DNA of 64,000 bases from contig NZ_CP029254.1 of assembly GCF_003122365.1 (NCBI RefSeq), forward strand, positions 682,001 through 746,000, given 5' to 3'. Shown piece by piece: positions 9,518 to 15,955 of the stretch (position 1 is its first letter; the number at the start of each line of letters is the position of its first letter). The DNA is from Streptomyces spongiicola. Lineage in GTDB: Bacteria > Actinomycetota > Actinomycetes > Streptomycetales > Streptomycetaceae. A program made the translations under genes and the position numbers. The notes beneath the pieces are model-generated. The model ran no database searches. It was not told the DNA's origin and saw only the letters and a list, made by a program, of their open reading frames with translations.

Positions 9518-9548
9518 ACCGGACCGAACCGGGCGAGGGAGAAGGACC

Positions 9549-10061
9549 TTGGCGAAGAAGACCGGAAGGCAGCAGGGCGGAAGGCAGCAGGGCGGGACGC
9601 CGGCGACGGTGGCGCTGACGGCCGCCGGCACGGCCTTCACCGTGCACGCGTACGAGCACGATCCGGCCTCCGAGTCGTACGGGGAGGAGGCTGCGCGGGT
9701 ACTGGGCGTGGCACCGGAGCGGGTCTTCAAGACACTCGTCGCCGACGTGGACGGCGAACTCACGGTGGCCGTCGTGCCCGTCGCGGGGCAGCTGGACCTC
9801 AAGGCTCTGGCCGCGGCCGTCGGCGGAAAGCGGGCGTCGATGGCCGACCCGGCGGCGGCGGAGCGCACCACGGGCTACGTCCGGGGCGGCATCTCCCCGC
9901 TGGGGCAGCGCAGGCGTCTGCGCACCGTGCTGGACTCCTCGGCCTCCGCACACCCGACGATCTGCGTCTCGGCGGGCCGGCGCGGGCTCGAGGTGGAGCT
10001 GGCACCGGCGGACCTGGCCTCGCTGACGAAGGCGGTCGTGGCACCCGTCGGGCGCGCCTAG
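9549..10061 (+). CDS. ybaK: YbaK/EbsC-type aminoacyl-tRNA deacylase
   Basis: 170 residues from TTG 9549, preceded by GAGGGAGAAGGACC. The family hydrolyses mischarged Cys-tRNA(Pro) (trans editing). Diagnostic stretches are VHAYEHDPASESYGEEAARVLGV, ERVFKTLVADVDGELTVAVVPV with the conserved lysine, and GYVRGGISPLGQRRRLRTVLD. The N-terminus carries a short duplicated GRQQGG. Length is as expected. Exact tRNA specificity cannot be read from the sequence. The gene ends just before a cluster of inverted repeats that may terminate transcription. Confidence 0.92.
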   Translation: MAKKTGRQQGGRQQGGTPATVALTAAGTAFTVHAYEHDPASESYGEEAARVLGVAPERVFKTLVADVDGELTVAVVPVAGQLDLKALAAAVGGKRASMADPAAAERTTGYVRGGISPLGQRRRLRTVLDSSASAHPTICVSAGRRGLEVELAPADLASLTKAVVAPVGRA

Positions 10062-10096
10062 TCCCATCCTCCGCATATGGGGGAAGAGGTCGATTG

Positions 10097-10203
10097 CCGG
10101 CTGGCGGTGAGGACAACATCTCACGATGTGGACGCCAAGCCGGAGGGTAAAACCCTCCCATAGCCGGGCTAGTGATGCATTCGATCTTCACTCGTCCGAG
10201 TGA
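10097..10203 (+). ncRNA. Candidate structured RNA or compound terminator downstream of ybaK
   Basis: A 10-bp stem pairs 10097-10106 with 10133-10143, with one bulged A at 10137. Inside it GTGAG (10107-10111) pairs with CTCAC (10120-10124). It is followed by the hairpin GGAGGG-TAAAA-CCCTCC (10142-10158), the palindrome TAGCC-G-GGCTA (10161-10171) and TCACTCG-TC-CGAGTGA (10188-10203). The first stem and the second hairpin share G10142-G10143, so they could be alternative structures. The strand is assumed from ybaK. It matches no riboswitch class I can name. Confidence 0.45.
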
Positions 10204-10468
10204 CGTGCGGAGGACGGGCCCAGTGCCGCGTCAGGCGGGGTCCGCCCGTCGGCGGCGGCGCGGAGCGACGTCCGGTGCGGTGGATCGCAGGGCGCCGGAT
10301 CGGCCCCGTGGTGGGCCTGCTCGATTGGTTCGGCGACGCGGCGAGTCGCCGTGCCGGGCGTCGCGACGGGGCGAACGTCGCCCGACGCGGCACCAGCCAG
10401 GGCGTGTCGGGGAAGTCCCCGCTGGCCCGCGGGCGCGCGGAGCCACCTGTGCGACACACCCCAGGCCA

Positions 10469-10519
10469 CCGGTCACCGGTCACCGGTCACCGGCCGGTGG
10501 CCGGTGGCCGGTGACCGGG
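10469..10519. repeat. CACCGGT-repeat palindrome
   Basis: Three copies of CACCGGT followed by GGCCGGT-type units in the opposite sense create an imperfect palindrome of about 50 bases, capable of a long G/C-rich hairpin. It lies in the gap upstream of the bL37 gene. Confidence 0.65.
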
Positions 10520-10696
10520 TGCCCGGCCTATCGGCTCCGGCCCGCGGCCCGCGGTTGTCAGGTCCGGCCGCCCGGGAGTACCACTGCGCCCGCGCCCGCG
10601 CCCGCCGGCCGCCCGCAGATATGGCCCGCGCACCCTCTCGACGGCGTGCCCGTCCTCGGCTACCACCGAAGGACGTCCCGTCCCGAGGGGGTGCCA

Positions 10697-10771
10697 GTGT
10701 CCAAGCGCACACGCAAGCGGAAGTGGCGGCTGAGGAAGCGCCGGGCGAACCACGGCCGCCGGCCGGCCTGA
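10697..10771 (+). CDS. Ribosomal protein bL37
   Basis: A 24-codon gene starting with GTG at 10697 behind the strong site GAGGGGG (10684-10690). The product begins SKRTRKRKWRLRKRR after the initiator and ends RANHGRRPA. That basic composition and the terminal ANHG(K/R)RP signature match bL37, the very small large-subunit protein of actinobacterial ribosomes. The gene is isolated, flanked by repeat-rich DNA. The middle (KWRLRKR) is more divergent than the ends, so the assignment rests mainly on the C-terminal signature and size. Confidence 0.75.
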   Translation: MSKRTRKRKWRLRKRRANHGRRPA

Positions 10772-10826
10772 CGGAGGTGCCGGGCACGAGGGCGTGTCGC
10801 GAAAGCGGCTCCGTCCGCCCGCAGGG

Positions 10827-11140
10827 CGGGGCCCGCGGCGTCCGGTGCGTGCGGTCGCGGGGCGAAGGAACATCCTCGCACCGGACGCACCGGACGCACC
10901 GGACGCACCCGACGCACCCGACGCACCCGACGCACCCGACGCACCCGACGCACCCGACGCACCCGACGCACCCGACGCACCCGACGCACCCGACGCACCC
11001 GACGCACCCGACGCACCGGGCTTACCGAACGCACCCGGCTGACTCCGGCATCGCGGCGCGAGGCACCTCCCGGGCCCGAAGGGCGACGGGGGGTGCGTGC
11101 CAGGGGCCACGGGCCGGGAGGCACTCTCGCAGCACGCCCC
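10827..11140 (+). repeat. Dispersed repeat, copy B, with a 9-bp minisatellite
   Basis: The left flank 10827-10884 is nearly identical to 7186-7244. It leads into 15 consecutive 9-base units, GACGCACC(C/G), from 10884 to 11018, almost perfect. The right flank 11043-11140 again carries GGCACCTCCCGG, CCCGAAGGGCGACGGGG and GTGCCAGGGGCC-type sequence shared with copy A. The array in copy A is shorter and degenerate, so the array length varies between copies. The rest of the 440-base gap (10772-11211) shows nothing else. Confidence 0.85.
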
Positions 11141-11211
11141 AACCGGCACAGTCGTCCGCCGGGCCCCTCTCCTCCCGGGCGGCGGGGGCCGGCCCGCTCC
11201 GGTCCCGAGCA

Positions 11212-11835
11212 TCAACCCCGGTGGTCCGGGCCCGGCGGCAGCCACTCGGGCTCGGGGTCGCGCGGAGCGAAGAGCGCCGTGAGACCGAGGTGCACGATCA
11301 TCGCGGCGACGGGCCAGGCCAGCAGGGCGCCCTTCGCCCGGAGGCCGAGCGGCGCGTCGAAGACGACCCCCCGGCCGACCTCGCGGGCGTGGGCGACGAC
11401 GTCCTGTTCGGGGCCGAGCAGATAGCCGGTACCCCAGGCCAGCAGGGATCCGAGGATCCCGCCCAGGGCGAGCGCCACGACGGTCGCGATGCCCCCGCGA
11501 CGGTTGAACCAGAAGACGACAGCGGCACTGAGCACGCCGAAACCGAGCGCCAGCAGCACGAACGTACCGTCCACGCCCGCCGACTCCTCGCCCTCGATGT
11601 CGGCGGCGAAGACCGCCTTGCCGTTCGAGATCATCGGCACCCGCGGAGCCAGCCACAGCCACAGCAGTCCGAGCGCGATCCCGGCGAGGGTCACACCCGC
11701 CAGGACGACCGCCGCCCGGCGCAGTTCGCTCCTCATCTCCAGCCCCTCTCCGTCCGGGTGGTGCGCGGGACGCGGGTGGTTGCGGGGGCTGTCGTGCGGG
11801 GCGGGCCGGTGGGGCGGCGTCAAGGGTGCTGTCAC
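11212..11835 (-). CDS. DUF2567-type integral membrane protein
   Basis: 207 residues from GTG 11835 (MTAPLTPPHRPAPHD, Pro-rich cytoplasmic start); an ATG at 11736 (MRSELRRAAVVLAG) behind GAGAGGGG is a plausible alternative. Four hydrophobic segments are seen: AAVVLAGVTLAGIALGLLWLWLAP, TFVLLALGFGVLSAAVVFWF, IATVVALALGGILGSLLAWG and ALLAWPVAAMIVHLGLTALF. The phrase WLWLAPRVP(M)ISNGKAVF is typical of this uncharacterised actinobacterial family. No enzymatic motif is present. The gene lies just downstream of an ABC transporter pair on the same strand. Confidence 0.82.
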   Translation of the reverse strand: MTAPLTPPHRPAPHDSPRNHPRPAHHPDGEGLEMRSELRRAAVVLAGVTLAGIALGLLWLWLAPRVPMISNGKAVFAADIEGEESAGVDGTFVLLALGFGVLSAAVVFWFNRRGGIATVVALALGGILGSLLAWGTGYLLGPEQDVVAHAREVGRGVVFDAPLGLRAKGALLAWPVAAMIVHLGLTALFAPRDPEPEWLPPGPDHRG

Positions 11836-11883
11836 CCTGACATCGTGCCAAACGTCCCGGTGGCCCGCCTCACCGGCAGCGGG

Positions 11884-12717
11884 TCAGCGGACCGCGGCCC
11901 GCCGGTACGCCAGGGTCGCGGCGGCCAGCGAGACCACGCCCACGACCGCGCAGACGGCGAGGTCCAGCGCGACCGACGGCCAGTGCGGATGCGCGTCGAA
12001 GGTGCGTGCGAACGCCTCCACCCCGTAGGTGGACGGCAGCAGATCCCGCGCGAAGGCGATCGGCTCGGGCAGCCGCCCCGCCGGGAGCACCCCCAGCAGC
12101 AGGGCCGCCGACATGCCCAGCTGGCCGAGCAGCGTCGCCAGTTCCTGTCGCGGCGCGAGCAGTCCGAGCGCCGCGCCGAGCCCGGCGAGCGCGGCGCCCG
12201 CCAGCGGGATCACCGCCGCCAGCACCCACAGATGGGTGAGCGGCAGCCCGAAGAGCACCGACCCGGCGACGGCCGTCACGGCCGTACCCGGCACGGTGAA
12301 GGAGGCGTACGCCCCCGCGGCCCCGAGCACCACCGCGGCCGGTGGCACCGGCAGCATCGCATAGTGGTCCAGACCTCCGGAAGCGCGGAGCTGGCCGAAG
12401 TACTGGGCCAGCAGATTGAGCGCGACGAACGCGACGACCAGGACGGACGACCCGGCGACCACCGCCCGCGCCTCGGCCCCGCCGTCCACGACCCCGCGCA
12501 TCAGCACCATGATCCCGACGGACTGGAACGTGGCGACGAAGAGCAGCGGTATCCGGGCGACGCGGGCCCGGGACAGCTGGGCTCGGTACACCGCCGCGAG
12601 GGCCGGCAGCAGCCGGGCTCGCGGAGCGAGCGGCGCGACCCGCCCGTCGCCCCCGCTGAGGGCGTCGTCCGCCCTTAGCACACGCGCGGACGCGGCCTCC
12701 GCAGGCACGATGCTCAC
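11884..12717 (-). CDS. ABC transporter permease (ABC-2 type)
   Basis: 277 residues with about six hydrophobic segments, e.g. IPLLFVATFQSVGIMVLM, VLVVAFVALNLLAQYFG, AAVVLGAAGAYASFTVPG, LWVLAAVIPLAGAALAGLGAALGLL, LLGQLGMSAALLLGVLP and LAVCAVVGVVSLAAATLAYRR. The topology and the PAGRLPEPIAFARDLLPSTYGVEAFAR region fit ABC-2 exporters of drug or polymer type. It is the partner of the ATPase encoded upstream at 13013, although 295 bases of repeat DNA separate the two. The substrate cannot be predicted. Confidence 0.88.
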   Translation of the reverse strand: MSIVPAEAASARVLRADDALSGGDGRVAPLAPRARLLPALAAVYRAQLSRARVARIPLLFVATFQSVGIMVLMRGVVDGGAEARAVVAGSSVLVVAFVALNLLAQYFGQLRASGGLDHYAMLPVPPAAVVLGAAGAYASFTVPGTAVTAVAGSVLFGLPLTHLWVLAAVIPLAGAALAGLGAALGLLAPRQELATLLGQLGMSAALLLGVLPAGRLPEPIAFARDLLPSTYGVEAFARTFDAHPHWPSVALDLAVCAVVGVVSLAAATLAYRRAAVR

Positions 12718-13012
12718 CTGGCGCTGCTCCTGTTCAGTGCGGACGACGACGGTACGGACGACGACAGTACCGGCGACGGCGGCACAGCTACCCGCACCGG
12801 CACAGCTACCGGCACCGGCACCGGCACCGGCCCCGACGCGGGCGGCACCCGCACGGCCACAGGCCCCGGCACCCGCACCCGCCCCGACGCGGGCGGCCCC
12901 GGCACGAGCGGCGCATATGCGAGCGACGCTCCTGCGGGCGGCACCGGATCGGACCGCACGGGTACGGACCGTACGGGTACGGACCGCACGGGTACGGGCG
13001 ACGGCGCACGGC
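12718..13012. repeat. Low-complexity spacer between ABC ATPase and permease genes
   Basis: The interval is built from CACCGGCACCGG, CCCGACGCGGGCGGC (two copies) and TACGGACCG(T/C)ACGGG (three adjacent copies near 12960-12995). ATPase and permease genes of one exporter normally abut, so this looks like a repeat expansion within an operon. No gene is supported in it. Confidence 0.75.
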
Positions 13013-13996
13013 TCACGCCTTCACCAGCCCCTTCGTCGCGTGCCCGCCGAGCGAGAGATAGACGTCCTCCAGGCTCGGCGTGGCCAGGGTGAAGTCGTCG
13101 AGGGCGGCGAACGCCTCGCCGCCGGTCACTGCGGCGACGGCCGCCCTGGCCTCGTCCGGGGCGAGCCGGAGGACCCAGCGGCGCCCGGACTCCTGCGCGG
13201 ACTCCCGGAGCGCCGCGACCTCGGGCACGTCGAGCGGGGCCCGTTCGCGCCACACCAGCTCCACCCGGACCTCGCCGGCGACGCGCTCCTTGAGCCCGGC
13301 GGGCGTGTCGCAGGCGATGACCCTGCCCCGTTCCAGCACCGCGACCCGGTCGAGGACCGTCTCCGCCTCGATGACGTTGTGGGTGACGAGGAGGACGGTC
13401 ACACGGTGCTCGGCGCGCCGCCGGTCGACCGCCGCCCAGACCGCACGCCGGGCCACCGGGTCCATGCCGGTGGTGGGTTCGTCGAGCACGAGCACCGGCC
13501 GCTCCCCCACCAGCGTGGCGGCGAAGCACGCGAGCCGCCGCTGGCCGCCGGAGAGCTTCTTCAGCGGGCGCCCCGCGAGGCCGGTCAGACCCAGCTCCTC
13601 CAGGACCGTGTCGCGTTCGGCACGCGCCTGCCGCACCCCGAGCCCGCGCAGCCGGCCCGTGGTCTCGGCGGCGAGCGCGACGGTCAGCTCGTCGAGGGCG
13701 GTCGACTCCTGGCCCAGGTAGCCGATGAGCCGCGACGCCCGCTCGGGATGGCGTACGAGGTCGTGGCCGAGCACTTCGACGGTGCCGGAGTCCGGACGCA
13801 TCAGACCGGTGAGCTGCCGGACGAGGGTCGACTTCCCGGCGCCGTTCGGGCCGAGCAGCCCGAAGATCTCCCCGCGCCCCACGACGAGGCCGATCCCGTC
13901 GTTGGCACGCACCTCCGGTGTTCGGGGAAGACCCCGCCGGGCGCGCGCGGCGGGGTACGTCTTGACCAGATCCCGCACCACGCACACCGTACTCAC
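13013..13996 (-). CDS. ABC transporter ATP-binding protein
   Basis: 327 residues from GTG 13996 (VSTVCVVRDLVKTYP); an ATG at 14098 would overlap the preceding gene and adds an atypical Arg/Pro-rich leader. Walker A is GPNGAGKST at residues 49-57, the Q-loop is IGYLGQES, the signature LSGGQRRL, Walker B VLVLDEPTTGMD and the H-loop LLVTHN. A C-terminal extension ending in FTLATPSLEDVYLSLGG is typical of the CcmA/drug-exporter subfamily. It should energise the permease at 11884. Transport direction is outward by family; the substrate is unknown. Confidence 0.93.
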   Translation of the reverse strand: MSTVCVVRDLVKTYPAARARRGLPRTPEVRANDGIGLVVGRGEIFGLLGPNGAGKSTLVRQLTGLMRPDSGTVEVLGHDLVRHPERASRLIGYLGQESTALDELTVALAAETTGRLRGLGVRQARAERDTVLEELGLTGLAGRPLKKLSGGQRRLACFAATLVGERPVLVLDEPTTGMDPVARRAVWAAVDRRRAEHRVTVLLVTHNVIEAETVLDRVAVLERGRVIACDTPAGLKERVAGEVRVELVWRERAPLDVPEVAALRESAQESGRRWVLRLAPDEARAAVAAVTGGEAFAALDDFTLATPSLEDVYLSLGGHATKGLVKA

Positions 13997-14024
13997 GAGG
14001 GACGAGCCTAAGGGGTCGCCCCGC

Positions 14025-15284
14025 CTAGTCCCCGGCCGGGGCGCGTTCCGCGGCCGCTCGGACATCGATCTCCCGCCAGAATCCGGCCCTGATGGCATAG
14101 CGGTCGCGCTCGTCGATCTGGTCGTCCTTGTGCGCGAGCAGCCCGAAGCGCGCCGCGTACCGCAGCAGTTCGCCGTCGATGCGGTGCGGGACGCGCGGGT
14201 ACATGCCCGACAGCTTCTCCACGTGCGCCGCGTCGGGCAGCCGCTCCATCCAGCGCCGGGCGAAGACCTGCCCGACCTCGAACGGGTCGCCGCCCACGGT
14301 GGTGATGTCCTCCTCGCGGTCCGCCCAGCGCTGTTCGGCGCTGGTGAGCTGGGCGAGGGTCGGCAGGGACGCCACCTCCGGGGACTCGGCGGGCACGCTG
14401 CCCGGGCGTTCGATCCAGCCCCTGTCGGAGGACCAGCGCAGTGTCGCCCCGGCGGCCGGATGGCGTTCCGCCTGGCCGGCGGGACCGCGCAGTCCGGCCA
14501 GGTCCTTGGGGGTGGGGACGCCCCTGGGGTGCTGCTGGGCGGCGGGGGTGCCGGTGCCGTCGCCGGTTCCGCTCGCCGCGGGCGGGGCGGGGCGCGCCGT
14601 GCCGTTGCCGCCCGGCACCGGGGTGCCCGTCTCCTCCGAGCGCTCCGCCGCGGTGGGCGACTCGGGCAGCGGGGCGGACAGGATGGCCGCGATCTCGGGC
14701 CGGGGCGCGGGCGGCGGGGCGCAGACTCCGGTGAGTTCCCTGGCGCGCACGGCCCGGGTGATCCAGGCGCGGTCGAGGACGCGGCGCTCGTCGGCCTCGG
14801 CGACCAGGTCCTCGGACTGGTTGTAGTCGCCGTCGGCGGCCTGGACGGCCCAGAGGTGGACGGCGACGCCGTGCTCCTTCGCGGACATCAGTCCGGGGAG
14901 CAGATCGCCGTCCCCGGTCACCAGCACCACGTCGGAGCAGGCCCGGTTCCTGGCGAGTTCGGTGAGTTCGGCGTGCATGGCGGCGTCGACGCCCTTCTGC
15001 GCCCAGCGGCCGTCGCTGCGGGTGAGCGCGCCGAGCCGTACGGTGACCCGGGGCATGACCCGCAGGCGCCGGTGCTCCGGCTGGGGCACCCGGTCGGGGG
15101 CTCCGTCGAACCAGTAGATGCGCAGCAGCGGGCGTTCGGTGTCGGCCTCGGCGCGCTCGCGCAGGGCCTGGATGAGGGCGGCGTGGTCGACGGTGATGCG
15201 GGAGCGGGCCGGTTCCCCGGCGAGGAGGCTCGCGGCGGCTCCCAGCAGATAGCCGGCGTCCACCAGCACGACGCAGCGGTCCAC
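14025..15284 (-). CDS. NYN-domain (PIN-like) protein
   Basis: 419 residues from GTG 15284 (VDRCVVLVDAGYLLGAAAS), with GAGGG eight bases upstream. The N-terminal NYN fold shows its acidic positions in VVLVDAGYLL, WAQKGVDAAMHAEL and CSDVVLVTGDGDLLPGL, the pattern of metal-dependent ribonucleases. Residues roughly 225-310 are a Pro/Gly/Ala-rich linker. The C-terminal part (FARRWMERLPDAAHVEKLSGMYPRVPHRIDGELLRYAARFG) resembles a small winged or OST-HTH-like domain. RNA cleavage is inferred from the family only. The gene diverges from the small gene at 15517. Confidence 0.86.
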   Translation of the reverse strand: MDRCVVLVDAGYLLGAAASLLAGEPARSRITVDHAALIQALRERAEADTERPLLRIYWFDGAPDRVPQPEHRRLRVMPRVTVRLGALTRSDGRWAQKGVDAAMHAELTELARNRACSDVVLVTGDGDLLPGLMSAKEHGVAVHLWAVQAADGDYNQSEDLVAEADERRVLDRAWITRAVRARELTGVCAPPPAPRPEIAAILSAPLPESPTAAERSEETGTPVPGGNGTARPAPPAASGTGDGTGTPAAQQHPRGVPTPKDLAGLRGPAGQAERHPAAGATLRWSSDRGWIERPGSVPAESPEVASLPTLAQLTSAEQRWADREEDITTVGGDPFEVGQVFARRWMERLPDAAHVEKLSGMYPRVPHRIDGELLRYAARFGLLAHKDDQIDERDRYAIRAGFWREIDVRAAAERAPAGD

Positions 15285-15516
15285 GCCTTCCACCCTCTTT
15301 CGGGAACCTCGGGATCGGAGTTGCTTCGGGCTTCCTTCGAGTCTGCCCGAACGCCGGAGGGTTGACCGCCGGAACTCGATCATCGGCGTGGCGGGGAGTG
15401 AAGCCGCACCGTAACAGCAGCCGGTTACTCACTGCAATGATCCGACATGCGCAGAGTATTCGGCTGTGTGAGGCTGAGGACGGCCCTGGCCCCTACATCC
15501 CACGGGAGGCATCACC

Positions 15517-15672
15517 ATGGCCAAGAACAAGAACCGAGAACGCAAGGCCCCGAGCGGCTCCCCCGCCGAGCGCGGCACCCAGGAGGCCCGTACCCCCGAG
15601 GTCCAGGCGGAGGCGCCGATCGGGACGGGCGCGCCGCACAAGGGGCGGCAGAAGCGCTTCGGCCACAACTGA
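15517..15672 (+). CDS. Small conserved basic protein
   Basis: 51 residues from ATG 15517 behind GGGAGG. The sequence starts MAKNKNRERKAPSGSPAERG and ends HKGRQKRFGHN. Both ends are the conserved features of a short Streptomyces hypothetical family; the middle is a flexible Glu/Ala/Pro stretch. It is too short for enzymatic function, and a nucleic-acid or ribosome-associated role is only a guess from its charge. A strong hairpin at 15734 terminates it. Confidence 0.82.
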   Translation: MAKNKNRERKAPSGSPAERGTQEARTPEVQAEAPIGTGAPHKGRQKRFGHN

Positions 15673-15733
15673 CGCACCGGGACCGGCCGGCGGACCCTGC
15701 CGTGACGGGCGGACCCTGCCGTGACGTATGCGC

Positions 15734-15768
15734 GAGGGGCGCGCCCGTTGACCGCGGGCGCGCCCCTC
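15734..15768 (+). terminator. Terminator hairpin after the 15517 gene
   Basis: A perfect 14-bp stem (GAGGGGCGCGCCCG with its complement) encloses the loop TTGACCG. There is no T-run, as is usual in Streptomyces. It lies 62 bases after the stop codon. Confidence 0.85.
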
Positions 15769-15869
15769 ACGAACGCGCTCCCCTCACGAACGCGCGCCCC
15801 TCGCGGACATGCGGGCCGCGCGGGCCGCGCGGGCCGACAACTCCCGGGCCCCGCCGACGGGAACGGAAG

Positions 15870-15898
15870 CCGCCGACGGGAGCGAAAGCCGTCGGCGG
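15870..15898 (-). terminator. Terminator hairpin after dnaE
   Basis: CCGCCGACGG and CCGTCGGCGG form a 10-bp stem with a nine-base loop, 58 bases beyond the dnaE stop on the minus strand. Confidence 0.7.
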
Positions 15899-15955
15899 TG
15901 TCCGGGAGCCGCCGTCGGCGTCCGGCACCGGTCGCGGCGCCGCGGGGGCCCGGCC

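Larger units (their letters stand above)
10062..10696. other. 635-base gap between ybaK and bL37 gene
   Basis: Contents in order: the inverted-repeat cluster 10097-10203; a G/C-rich stretch without recognisable coding signal; GGGCGTGTCG at 10400-10409, a sequence seen again at 10790; a CACCGGT-rich imperfect palindrome near 10469-10519; then about 170 bases leading to the bL37 ribosome-binding site. Long frames crossing this interval have no family features and are regarded as chance in high-GC DNA. Confidence 0.6.

Noticed and set aside
9549..10061. Editing domain of prolyl-tRNA synthetase
   Set aside because: It is stand-alone, full-length YbaK-like, and no proS sequence is next to it.
10884..11018. 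Tandem repeats considered as a CRISPR array
   Set aside because: Units are 9 bases with no spacers and no cas genes nearby.
10794..11042. Open frame of 82 codons encoding an (Ala-Pro-Asp)n repeat protein
   Set aside because: It is a by-product of a 9-base minisatellite. All six frames stay open, there is no good ribosome-binding site, and copy A at 7186-7443 does not keep the repeat pattern.
10351..12678. Open frame of 775 codons on the plus strand
   Set aside because: It crosses the bL37 gene and runs antisense to the DUF2567 and permease genes. It has no domain features, a usual artefact of high GC.
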